Assembly: GCA_038025085.1 (NCBI GenBank)
Contig: CM076147.1
Coordinates: forward strand, 28,187,001-28,251,000
Direction of reading: 5' to 3'
DNA: 64,000 nucleotides
Source of the DNA: Tetragonia tetragonoides
Taxonomy: Eukaryota; Streptophyta; Magnoliopsida; Caryophyllales; Aizoaceae
This document shows, one piece after another, positions 46,301 through 56,900 of the stretch; position 1 is the first letter of the stretch; the number at the start of each line of letters is the position of its first letter. The notes beneath the pieces are model-generated. The model was not told the DNA's origin, ran no database searches, and saw only the letters and a program-made list of their open reading frames with translations. A program made the position numbers and the translations under genes.

Positions 46301-47424
46301 TTGCTTCGCACTCATTTAACCTAACGCTAGGGCCTGACCACTTGTACTAGAGTGGCACTAGCTCTGGTAGCTTCACAGTTGGGTCTGCTTTCGACATCAT
46401 TCGCGAATCAGGGAATGAGGTTGCAAAGCAAAAATGGCGTAATGTTTGGAAACTAATTGCACCCCAGAAATGTCGTGCTTTCATATGGTTTGCTCTCCAT
46501 GATAGCTTCTTGTGTAACGCTAATCGCGTGAGGCGCAACCTAGCCTCGGTTGCAGCATGTACGGATTGTGGGGAGAGTGAGGAAACATGTTTACATGTCC
46601 TTTGCGACTGCCCACGAGCGAAAGAGGTTTGGGCCTCTCTTGATTCCCCATTCTCCTATCGTGAATTATTTAACTCCTCCCTTGACTCGTGGGTTTGTAT
46701 GAATCTTGTTGGGCCGTGTGAAGCTTGGAGCTCTACTTTTGCTATGGCGTGTTGGTGGATTTGGAGGTGGCGCAATGCGCGATCCTTCGGCCGCCCTAGT
46801 GACATTCCCCATGATCGTGTTGATTTTATTACAGATAGACTTCAAGACTACGTCCATGTAGTCCACCTGACCAGTGGCAAGCGAAAGAGGGAGGAAGCTC
46901 ACGTCCGCTGGGACTCGCCACCAGATGGGTGGCATAAATTGAACACAGATGGGGTAGCAAGGGGTAACACGGGTGCTGCAGGTGGTGGGGGTCTAATTCG
47001 CTCCTCAAGTGGTGCCTTCGTTCAAGCTTTTGCGCTTAAGTGTGGTATTTGTTCTTCCGTGAAGGCGGAACTGCTCGCTGCTCTTCGAGGCCAACTCATG
47101 GCCAAGGATCTTGGTATTCCCCAACTTGTTCTTGAGGTTGATTCGGAGGTGGTCTTACGCATGCTCAAGGAAGACCCAAAGCCTTGGCATCCACATTACT
47201 TTCTCATACTTCAATGAAGGACTCTCCTAGTGGATGATTCATGGGTTGTTCGTATTCAGCATGTTTATCGTGAAGCCAATTATGCTGCGGATTGGCTTGC
47301 GAACCTTAGTTTTGATAGCACTAATAACTTTATGTCGTTTAATAGCCCGCCTGAGGGTATGCATAATGTGTTATTTGAGGATGTTGTAGGTGTGGCTAGA
47401 CCACGTTCTATTGTTATTAATTAA
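43343..47424 (+). pseudogene. LINE ORF2: endonuclease, reverse transcriptase, RNase H
   Basis: Starts MVWNVRGAGSRDFL with LVETWISG; a frameshift near 43500 and a TAG near 43620 break the endonuclease, which resumes with AGDFNETRTLEE and NNSDHTPILI. RT is open from 43723 to 46065 with APGPDGFQAIFFKRNWE, LRPISLCNVAYKIITK, RGIRQGDPLSPYIF and an intact FFADDLVLF active site. Further in-frame stops at 46063 (TGA), near 46348 (TAG) and 47215 (TGA) separate zf-RVT (KCRAFIWFALHDSFLCNANR) and RNase H (KLNTDGVARGNTGAAGGGGL, VKAELLAALRG, LEVDSEVV). The stops all fit CGA to TGA or TGG to TAG. Confidence 0.92.
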
Positions 47425-47533
47425 GTTTTAGGGCTTCGCCCTCCTTTCGCACCAAAAAAAAAAATGAAGTGTCACTTTTGGGCTAAAAAGTATCAAAAAA
47501 TTGTTATATTTTGATTAGATAGTACTAGAAAAA

Positions 47534-47630
47534 GTCTTGTATGAGGCCGCCTCAAGGTGAGGCTACCTCTATATACAAGCATGCCGTTGACATGACATTA
47601 TGCTTTGTATGAGAAACCTCACCTTAATTG
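47534..47630. mobile_element. Small foldback MITE, degraded copy
   Basis: Begins gtcttgtatgaggccgcctc and ends with a partial inverse (gtatgagaaacctcacctt). It matches 53629-53740 over its left half and centre (ctacctctatatacaagcat). Confidence 0.7.
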
Positions 47631-47704
47631 TCTTACTATGGGTCAAACTTACACAAAATCTACCTATGAATGAGAACCAGATTATTATCCAACTCCTATA
47701 CCGA

Positions 47705-47935
47705 GGGTGTGTTCTTTAGAGCTTACACGGTCAGTTCAGTTCATTTGTCAATTCAGTGATTTCGAATTCAATTAAGTGATGTTTAGTTCAGATTAGTGCT
47801 TCTGAGTTCAGAAACTTACTTTTTTTTTTCCTTACATATCAAGTTGTGTTCAATTCAGTTCAGGGGTGTCCGGTTCAGTTCAATTCAATAGTGACCAGTT
47901 CAATTCAGATAAGTTCAACATTAAAAAACGCACCC
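47705..47935. mobile_element. MITE, GGGTGTGTT family, copy 2
   Basis: Ends GGGTGTGTTCTTT and (inverted) GGGTGCGTTTTTT; the interior is rich in gttcagttcaattcag. Flanks CGA (47702-47704) and TGA (47936-47938) may be a 3-bp duplication with one transition. Related to 25488-25724. Confidence 0.65.
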
Positions 47936-48757
47936 TGAATAAACTGTATTTATATTCAAACCATAAATAATCATTTTCCCCATTTGCTTGGGCTAAATAA
48001 GTAAATACAAACCCTTTTCCCCCAAACAGAATAATAATGTTGTGAAGAACAGATAAGACTATGTTGTTTCCAAATCCGAATCCAACCGTATATGTAGTCA
48101 ATGCAGTTTTGCCTAATACCAATTGGCCTTTGGGAGACTTAATTAAACAATTTCAGCAAAGATTATACAGTTTATACTTCCTCTCTCTAAACAAAGTCCC
48201 CAGTTCAAGCTCTATCCGTAGGTTTAGGCTCTGGGACAAAGCAGTTTTGTTTTTTCATACGTGTTTTCTCTCTCCTTTCCGCACGCTCAGTGCCCCAAAC
48301 ATATTTATTTCTTTAGGGTTGTTCATCTGAAACTGCCCAATTCAACTCAGAAATGTTCAACACCAACTGGGTTCTTCACCTTTTCAGCTGTAAGTCCCCT
48401 CTCTTTCCGGGTTTCGTTGTTGTGAAATTTGTATCTGATAATCATCATTGAATAATTGAATTCGATCATCGAAAATTTTAAACTTTTCCATGATGGGTTT
48501 GTTACGTTTTGATTTATTTTAGTTAAACAGTTTGTGGTTTACTGTTTTGTTGAGTTTGGAAGTTGTTTTTGTTGATTTAGAATATTTTGGTGATAGATGA
48601 TCATTTAATTCTGCATTTCTCTATTGCCCTTGTGACAGAATGATAATCCAGTGTTGATATTTAGGCAGTGATTGTTTTTCTCAAGCTTGGTGGGTTTAGG
48701 TTGAATTATACTGTCGTTGGGGTGTTTTATTGAGGGTTGTGAAACTGGTGGTTTAGT
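47936..48757 (+). other. ATG13 promoter region and 5' leader with intron
   Basis: Upstream of the ATG13 start. From about 48180 the sequence is T/C-rich (cttcctctctctaaac, ttttctctctcctttcc), as in plant leaders. A leader intron is likely: donor cagct/gtaagt at 48390 and acceptor gtgacag at 48638. The plus-strand frame 48061-48330 has no recognisable product. Confidence 0.5.
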
Positions 48758-51700
48758 ATGGCATCATCTCGAGGAAATGTTCACTCGGACACTGCTAAGA
48801 AGGAGCAAATTATAACTGAGTTTTTCACTAAGACCCTCCAGATAATACTTGAATCAAGGTCACCTTACATGTCATCTCGGAATTATAGTGGTGAGCAGGT
48901 TGTGTCATCCCCATCATCGTCATCCTCGTCTTCTTCGAGTTTTAGGACTAGAGATAAGTGGTTCAATTTAGCCCTCAGGGAATGCCCTGCAGCCTTGGAT
49001 ATTGATTTTCGGCTGAGTAAACCTATGGTAGTTGATGTTATTCTGGTTCAGCGGTCTTTAGATTGGGACCCTGTTAACTTCTCTCCCAAAGGGGATTTTG
49101 TAAAGAACCCGTCACTGAAAGAGCAGGTCTCTAATTTTATGAGCTCAGAACAGGAAGAATTTGGTGCAGAAGTGCGGAATGAGAAGATTATAGAAAGATG
49201 GATTGTACAGTATGAAAGTCGAAAGAGTAGAGATAGTGGTACAGGGAGCAAAAAATCTAGTGGCAATTTGCACTCATTATATAAGAAGTCAATAGTGCTT
49301 TTGAGGTCTTTGTATGTAGCAATAAGATTGTTACCCGCATACAAACTCTTCAGGGACCTCATTTCATCTGGACAGATCCGGACATACACACTTGCACACC
49401 ATGTTTCTTCTTTAGTTAAGCCTTTCACTCGAAGAGAAGAGAGTGATATGCAACAATTCAATTTCACACCAGTTGATACTTCCTGTGGTCGGCTTTGTGT
49501 TTCTGTCTCTTATCGAGGTTCACTCTCTGATGTGAACTCAGAGCCCACAACCTCTATGTCTCCGCAGTTTATACCTGATTATGTTGGAAGCCCATTAGCT
49601 GATCCACTGAAAAGGTTCCCGTCTCTTCCCGTGTCACATGGATCTCCATCTTGTTCCCCATTTTCAAGGCGTCACAGTTGGAGTTATGAAAATTATCGAG
49701 GGTCATCGCCATCAACTTTGCCATCCCCATCTCCCACATATTCTGATTCCCACGCTTCAATATCGAAATGTAGATCTCGTCTGCCCCCACCAATGAGCTT
49801 GCCATATCATTTGCCTGAAAAATTCCAAGCTGCTAGCCAAAATATTGGTTTCGATGAGTATTGGCCTTCCCCTGTATTTTCCCCCTCCCCCTCTCCTTCC
49901 CCACCAATGTACCTTGTGAGGACTGATGCTTCAAAAGCTCTTTTGCGATGTGAAAGTGCTCCTGTCAGCATTCCTGCAAATCAGGCCTCCAATAAACAAA
50001 ATTTGCCACCTTCTCCTCCCCCCAAACTTACAAGAGCTGCCACTTTGAAGTCAGATAAATCTACAGGTGGAAGTGGTTCATCCGCTGAGAAGGTACTCTC
50101 TTTGGATCATTGCCTCACTGTGCTTATAACTTTATAGTACCTATTGTGACTTGTTTTGTTATGTGGTGTTTGAATTATTCTCTTCAGCAGTTTTCTATTG
50201 GGAGAGATGAAAGTGGAAGATTTTCTGGGGTCAGGATATCAACCAACAGCTCCCCACAGATCTCTTTTTCTAGGAGCTCTAGTAGGCTATCAATTCCAGA
50301 TGATTTTGATGATTCAGAGTTTGCTTGCCCATTTGTTGTGGATGATGATGAAATGGATCGAGGTAGCAGGTAAGTGACTAGCTTATTAATTCTTGTATTT
50401 ATGCTGGTATGCTTAATTGGGATTTAGTGTGACAAATTCTCCCTGAGGTTGCATGTATTGCCTTTGGTATGTGTAAGGTAATTATGTGAGTGATGAATAA
50501 GAAACTAAAGGACTATCAATCTTGACCTCAACATGAGTTGAACTTTAGTGTATAAACTATTATCAAGCTGCAAAGTGCTTGGAGGATGCAATAACCAACA
50601 TATGGCAACTGTAAAAAGACTATTGAATTAACATGCAGCTGAAGGCATGGGGTAGTTTTCCTTGTTCAATTCAAAATAGTAGTTATCCTTTCTTGAAATG
50701 TTTGTAGTCCTTTGTACCTTAGCAGTTAGCACCTGTTATGCATTTCTCAGTTGGGATCTCTTTGGCAGGATTTGCATAAGTTGGTGCAACTGAATAATGT
50801 GCTCTGCCTCTCAGAGGCAACCCATTGCAGGTCTATCGTTATGTTAGTGATGAATTATGTAAGGAAATTGAGAATCGTCTTTCGGGTAAACATGCTTGAT
50901 TTGTTTGAGTTGCCTCTTGCTCAACCCAGTATTTCTGTGGATGAAGCACGGAAAACTTGAATGGGTGTTAAAGAATTGGAGGACCTTAGACTATATCGTT
51001 ATCTTGGAAGTACCAAAAGTCTAAAACTTTGAAACAGCCAGCAGAATTTTGATGTGATAGAAGAGGTAAAGTTCTCGGAATAACTTTCTAGACTGGATTT
51101 AGCATGGAAAACAGTCATGTTTTTAGCATGGTACATTCTTTAAACCAGACAAAACCATTAATACCATGCACGAAGCTCTCGCTTATGGAATGGTTAGGGT
51201 CAGATATACAAAGCCTTGCACCTGCAATTGTGGAAAGGTAGTTTTTGTTAGACTGGATTGAATACATGTTGACAGGGTAATTGCTTCACAATAAGACGTA
51301 GCCAATGTTTTAGTGAGATATCAAACTTAGTCTATTATAAACCAAAGCTAGAATAGTTACTGTGGACCTGTGGTTACTATCTTGAAGATCCAAAAAGCAA
51401 ATCCATCTGTTCACTATGTGAAATTGAGCTCCTGTCTTTCTTTTTCTTCTTCCTTTTTTGGGGGAAGGTTGGTAGGAAAATATGTTAAATTGGATAAGTG
51501 ATGGAAACTTCAATTTGTAGAAGTCTCGGAATACTAGAGATTAAACTTTTTCCCAGACCCATAAACTCACAGTTAATGATGGATCGAGGAATTTTATTTA
51601 AGCAATTTTCCTCTTTCTTCTGCGAAATATACATTTGAAATTGCTATTAAGTATTAACTTTACGGGGAATGAGGGGAGGGCTTCAACAGATAAAAAGGTC

Positions 51701-53092
51701 AATGTATGTTCAAACATCTTTATGGTTTCATAATACCCCCTCTTCCACTACCTTATATCGTTTGGTCTTGGGTGTTTCATCTTTTGTCCACAAACGAAAT
51801 GACCTCATGGTATCAGCATGGTAATGTTGATAGTCAAGGAACCTATGACTTCTTGCTTCATCAAAGCAAGGAGGGAAAGTTTCATTCATTTCGCCTCCAT
51901 GTGATATGTTCTCCATGGGGAAGCTTCTGTGTTTGGGAGTGATATGGTATCAACAAGGACCAAATTATTCATATTTCAGAGGCATGAGGCATCTATGATT
52001 AGAGGTGTCTCAAGATGAGATAAGACTTTTGAATTGGTGTTTGTGGCATTCTGTCGTGCACATGTGCTTGCACCCAGCAGATTGTGTCTGATATAATTTG
52101 TTCTTGTTTGGTTCCGACCTCCGAGTGGCCCCTAAGGTTTCTGTCATTGTTTTTTCCTTTCTCTTTATACGCAATAGTCTCAGATGAATGTCTATAGAGC
52201 AGAAGACAATTTTGACCGAAAAGATCCCCTACCTCCTGCTAAGTGCTAACAATTAATTCTGTGGGCGGGCTCATAGTAACAATTTCCTAGTCCATGTGTA
52301 GTGGCTTTCTGGGATTTGTTTATTTGACTTAGATGTGTATCACCTATTTTCCCATGTTATACTGCAATAGGTAGATCGCTGCTATAGTTATTGAGTGACT
52401 CTTATTACCATTTAGAGTATTGCTGACATCTTCCATGCAACTTTGTGGATTAAGAATTTGTTGTCAAGCAATTTAATGTGAATAATGTGATGATTTTGTA
52501 TGTATTGAAGTAGTGCTATTGTTTTGGCAACTCACAAACTGATGGGTATAGATGGATGTATGATATTGCATCATCTTCTCAAAGTACCCGTTTTCCTTTC
52601 CCCTCTCTGTGAATTTTGACTCTTTTCATGTCTTCCTTGTCACATAGTACTCAATTACTAACTGATCTAGCACAAAATATCTCGTAGGCCTGAGTCTTAC
52701 GATCAGAAAGGACAAGCAAATGACCCACTTGAACGTGGAGGGTCTCTCCCTGTTAGAAAATCCCAAGATGCTGCTGTTGGTGCTCTGGTTCTGATGCTGA
52801 AGAAAGCTCCACCTCTTCGCCAGGATTCGATGTTAGTCTCGAAAGCTGCAGCTGCAGCAACAACCAAGAGCTTGTTCAGAAACCCGAGGATCAACAATCT
52901 CAGAAGGACACCTGCTCGAGCATCTTGTCGTCAAGGCTTGCTATGTCAAAGACGACAGCTGATGCACTTGAAGAGCTCCGTACTTATAAAGAAATGAAAG
53001 CCTTGTTGCTTAGTCAAGGAAGCAGGTCCAGTATGACTAACGAATGTGCTACTGCTGAAGGAACTTCCACAGAAAACTCGAGTAAAGTTTGA
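48758..53092 (+). CDS. ATG13: Autophagy-related protein 13, with a frameshift in the last exon
   Basis: Regulatory subunit of the ATG1 kinase complex that starts autophagosome formation. Exons: 48758-50092 (donor AAG/GTACTC), 50188-50369 (acceptor TTCAG, donor AG/GTAAGT) and 52688 to the end (acceptor CTCGTAG). The HORMA domain covers about residues 15-255: EQIITEFFTKTLQIILESRS, KWFNLALRECPAALDI, IERWIVQYESR, YVAIRLLPAYKLFRDLISSG and CGRLCVSVSYRGS. A Ser/Pro-rich disordered region follows. Exon 3 begins with RPESYDQKGQ and the ATG13-like GALVLMLKKAPPLRQDS. It then stays open only to 52997 in that frame, while the conserved-looking C-terminus (TTADALEELRTYKEMKALLL, ending at 53092) is in the frame one base back. 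Either a 1-base loss between about 52830 and 52850 or a sequence error. Intron 2 (2.3 kb) shows no identified gene. Confidence 0.88.
50370..52687 (+). other. ATG13 intron 2
   Basis: Long intron between GTAAGT at 50370 and the ctcgtag acceptor at 52687. It includes an unrecognised 69-codon frame at 50751-50960 and other short frames. No transposon with clear ends seen. Confidence 0.6.
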
Positions 53093-53628
53093 GACTTTCC
53101 GTTTTTGTGTATAGCATCTTGTTTTAGAGGTCTGGCCTTTTTTTAAAGTTTGAGACCTCTGTTAATGTGAATATTTCGTCTCTATTTATATGTTTACCAA
53201 CCAGCACTCTAAGAAAAGGGTGTAATGGTGACAATTGTGGAGGGAGAGGGAGGGGGGGGGGGAGCTGCGGGCGGAACGGAACGGATGAGAAGCAAGATGA
53301 GAGCTGGGCTTAGTTTTTAAGTTGTGCCTGGGTTTTTATCAGCGAAGTTTTATTCTGATTGATGGCTTATTTCCTGTATATAAAACCTTTTTTCCTTTGA
53401 AATATTCTCCAAGGTGCATGAAGTTATTGTATAGAAAGGTTGGGAGTGTGCAAGTGCAACCATGTTCTCTCGGTGAATTTAAAGTTTTTCCTTTTGCCCT
53501 ATTGCTGGGGAATTCCTGTTGACAATGAGGTATTCCAGGAAGTCTTAATGGCTTGTTTGGTGACTGGTATTATGTATATAATGTAAATCAAACAATTTAA
53601 TAGCTCTTTAAAATAAAGAGAACAATAA
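53093..53628 (+). other. ATG13 3' flank
   Basis: 3' UTR and downstream sequence. It contains a G-rich block (gagggaggggggggggagc, near 53245). No gene seen. Confidence 0.5.
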
Positions 53629-53740
53629 GTCTTGTATGAGGCCGCCTCAAGGTGAGGCTACCTCTATATACAAGCATAACGTCGGTATGTCATCATGCTT
53701 GTATGAGAGGCCTCACCTTGAGGCCGCCTCATACGAGAGT
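53629..53740. mobile_element. Small foldback MITE
   Basis: The 30-bp ends gtcttgtatgaggccgcctc aaggtgaggc and gcctcaccttgaggccgcct catacgagag are inverted copies with about three mismatches, enclosing only about 50 bp. Such an element would fold into a hairpin. A second, decayed copy lies just 3' of the plus-strand LINE at 47534. Confidence 0.78.
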
Positions 53741-54155
53741 GAGAGATGTATATATGGTACTCCCTGCTATACAATGCAAAAGTTTTAGACGTTTCAGAGA
53801 TTTGTTCATTATTTGTGCTTAATCTTGCCAATAGTTAACTCGACCGAAACCAAACTACACATTCTGTTTTTTAGTTTCGAGCACAAAATATTGAAACTTA
53901 AACACATCAAATAAACATGTTATTAACCAATTTAGTTGACATACTCAGAAGGACCTCTGTAAAATTCCCAAACTCATATCCAAAAGAAGCAAATAAAAAT
54001 ACCAGCGTTTTGCAATTGTTAGCTTAACCCACACCCGGCAGTTATAGATCAAAAGTGAGCATTATCTTAAATGAATCCCAATTATTCTTAACTTAAAACC
54101 GACCCTCAGGTCTTATTGACACATCTATGAACACAATTTTGATGATCAATTGGAG
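53741..54155. other. Intergenic, no gene seen
   Basis: AT-rich sequence between ATG13 and the MULE; nothing recognised. Confidence 0.5.
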
Positions 54156-54164
54156 TTTTATTTG

Positions 54165-54230
54165 TGAATTGCTAAATACCGTCCCTTTTGACTACCTACC
54201 GCCCCCCCAAATTCCAATTTTGCCCTCACT
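54165..54230. repeat. MULE terminal inverted repeat, left
   Basis: gctaaataccgtccc, ctacctaccgcccccccaaa and ttccaattttgccct match, inverted, the right end at about 60250-60311. Confidence 0.85.
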
Positions 54231-54574
54231 CACTCTCACTCACTCATCTTTCCTCTCTTCCTCACTCACTCTCACTCATCCTTCCTCTCTTCCTCACTCA
54301 CTCTCACTCATCCTCACCACCACACCATCACACCGGCAACCACCACCACTCACGGCACCACCACCACCACCACCATCACAACGGAATGTCAGGGGCTAGC
54401 GGCAGCGGCAGAGGCTTCGACGGCGAGGGAGGCGGCGACCGACCGCATCGCGGGGGGGTAACTTTTCGAAATATTTTTTGCCTTGAATTGAATTTTTTTT
54501 GCCTTGAATTGAATCGCGAGCTTATGAATTGAAGTTGTGTTGAATTTTTTTTTTTTTTGTGTCGATCGGCCGAC

Positions 54575-54594
54575 GACTCACCCAAGGGTGAGTC
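54575..54594. repeat. Single copy of the MULE palindrome
   Basis: GACTCACCCAAGGGTGAGTC is a perfect 20-bp palindrome, followed by gccggtcgcagacgaccgac, in intron 1 of the PMD gene. The same unit is repeated seven times at 59817-60033. Confidence 0.95.
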
Positions 54595-54620
54595 GCCGGT
54601 CGCAGACGACCGACACAAAA

Positions 54621-54621
54621 A

Positions 54622-54714
<93 letters not shown>
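54621..54714. repeat. (ATT)n microsatellite
   Basis: About 31 ATT units between the palindrome and PMD exon 2. Its counterpart is at 59697-59772. Confidence 0.95.
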
Positions 54715-54715
<1 letters not shown>

Positions 54716-56672
54716 TAATTAATTAAAAATGTGAAATGATAGATGGGAGGAGCCGGTAAATCGGTGCCGAGGTTATTTAGTGAACTAGCTGGTTCAGGAC
54801 CGCGTCACACGAGGACGCGCGGGATTGATGCCTCTGTACGGAGAGAGAGAGAGGCAGTTCGGATGAGGGAGATGACTGCTGAGCAAGACGATTACGAAAC
54901 TAGCGAGTTCTACTCCGGGGATCAGTCCATGGACGATGATCAGATTGGCGTCGAATCATCCTCAGATTGGCGCGTGGTGAAGGGCAGAGGCGGTAGGTTT
55001 GTTAGTACTGGGTCGTCCAGTACTAGCAAACGATCTAGAGCGGAGGACGACACTACGTGGCTTGTTACAGAGCCTGTGCCTGGTGGGCCGGCGGATGATA
55101 GCGTCATACCGAGCTTCCTGGGCCACGTAGCGTCTCGTATGTGGAATGGAGAGACGAGGGGTCTCTTGAAGTGTCAGAACCGATTCAGTGTCTGTCAGCG
55201 GCTGAGTCAGTGGCGAGCGGAGATGTCGGCCGAGATGAGGGCCCAGATCGAGGGGACTGGGTTATCACACCTGGCAGACATTATGTTCAGACATATTGAC
55301 TTCCCCCTGATATCTGCATTCGTTGAAAGGTGGCAGCCGGATACGAACTCGTTCCACATGCCGTTCGGAGAGATGACGATCATGTTGCACGATGTATGGC
55401 ATATTCTTCGGATTCCTGTAGACGGACAGCTCGTTTCCAATGAGGGACGGGATGGGCAGCTGCAGATGGCGGCCATGGAGGTTCTCGGGGTCACCCGAGA
55501 TGAACTGATGTGTAGCCACTGGCAGGGCGGTGCGGTCCTCACGGAGTCGATTTTTGAGCTTTGCCGTGAGCAAGTGGAGGACAACCAGGCGACAGCTTGG
55601 ATGTGGTTACTTATTGGATCCACCTTGTTTGTCGACAAGAGTGGTAACCGTATTAGACCCTCCTGCGTGATGGAGGTGATGGACGACGGTGTCGAAAAGG
55701 TGCATGACTTCTCTTGGGGATCTGCTGCCCTCGCCTTCCTATATCGTCAGCTCGGTATAGCTAGTCGGGGGGATTCTTAGGGCATCTGCGGATGCCTAAC
55801 TCTCCTCCAGGCATGGATATACGAGTACTTTCCCTGCTTCCGACCTCATCGGGAGCGGATGGTTGTCGGGGACAACGAGACTCCCCGTGCGTGCGTATGG
55901 AGTGCCCAGGCTGAGGGCAAGGACGTGGATCGACTGTGCTCCTTACGTAGACGCTTGGATTAGCTACGAGCGTCAGAGGTACGTCATGCAGTTATCGGTG
56001 TGCATGATTTATTTCGTCGTTTGCTATGTTTTTTTTACTTCACCGTAACTTGAACATTTCTACGTAGGTGGTGTGGCTGCCGTACGGTTCTGACCCGGCA
56101 GTATCTGTACCGAGGACTGTATTCATGGGGTGGCTACGGTATCGGGATATTATCGAACCGTACATGCCTGGTCGTTGTTTACGACAAATCGGGTACGTAC
56201 AGAGTATCCCTTTCCCGATCATTAGGCCAGAGAAAGCGATCAGGTCATGGAGCAGTCGTTCATACAAGGTTGTCTACCCCGAACGGATGTCATCTGATGC
56301 TTGCGTATGTTCCCGGGATTTTACATTCTTGGTCTCCATGGGTTTCAGGCATCCACGTCAGATCCCACAGCATGTACGGATGACTACCTCGCATGGTACT
56401 ACCGTCACTCCCACCCTCGGCTGATACGTGACGCTGCAGCACCTGTGATTCCTCCACGATCCAACAGCGATTATGTAAGTGATTAACTAAAATATATATT
56501 TTTTTACGTATTACATATCTCTGAACTCACACTCATTGTTACTTTTTTGCAGTGGGTGAATCGTCTAGCCGTCTTACATGAGCAGGCCATTACTTTGATT
56601 CCTCCGGAGCAAGCGGAAGGTTCTCGATCCCAAATGGAGGAGTATATGAGAGATTGGCGGGCTGCCAAATGA

Positions 56673-56900
56673 TGTATTGACCCTAGATGAATTTGTTATA
56701 TATTTATATAAGAGTTTCATTGTTATTGTTATTTATTTGTGTTATTGTAATTTGTTGTTTCTTATTTACATTTTTTGTTTTATTGTAATTTGTTGTTTTA
56801 TTTACCTCCAATAATCACGACCACTCTCCACATGCAAAATATAACAATCACACAAAAATGTGACAATGATATAAGTATAACAATCACGCAAAACATTCAA
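56673..56900. other. Spacer between the two convergent MULE genes
   Basis: AT-rich stretch (attgttattgttatttattt and similar) that must hold the 3' ends and polyadenylation signals of both genes. Nothing else is seen. Confidence 0.5.

Larger units (their letters stand above)
41165..47463 (+). mobile_element. L1-type LINE, plus strand, full length
   Basis: A 5' leader with three agagagagaaactnctag units (41190-41240) is followed by ORF1 (DUF4283 and CCHC) and ORF2 (endonuclease, RT, zf-RVT, RNase H), then a short 3' UTR ending tcctttcgcacc and an A tail at 47454-47463. The 11/12 target duplication shows a complete insertion. ORF1 is uninterrupted; ORF2 has one frameshift and several stops. 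Confidence 0.93.
54386..56672 (+). pseudogene. Plant mobile domain (PMD) gene of the MULE
   Basis: Related to MAIN/MAIL-type PMD proteins. Exon 1 (54386-54457, starts MSGASGSGRGFDGEGG, donor GGG/GTAACT) joins in frame to exon 2 at 54743 (acceptor GATAG). The PMD core reads LISAFVERWQPDTNSFHMPF, GEMTIMLHDVWHILRIPVDG, AWMWLLIGSTLFVDKSGNRI and WGSAALAFLYRQLG. Then come a TAG at 55778 and a GCGT duplication near 55885 that shifts the frame; GICGCLTLLQAWIYEYFPCF and YVDAWISYERQR lie on either side of the shift. Exon 3 from 56068 has VVWLPYGSDPAVSVPRT and YMPGRCLRQIGYVQSIPF. The last exon is 56553-56672 (acceptor TTTTTGCAG), ending MRDWRAAK. Two lesions make this copy unlikely to give a full protein. 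Confidence 0.82.

Noticed and set aside
48061..48330. 89-codon frame upstream of ATG13
   Set aside because: Overlaps the probable leader; no recognisable domain.
50751..50960. 69-codon frame in ATG13 intron 2
   Set aside because: Inside an intron, starts from a non-ATG codon and shows no family I recognise; may be transposon debris.
54537..54722. Poly-leucine frame
   Set aside because: Translation of the (ATT)n microsatellite.
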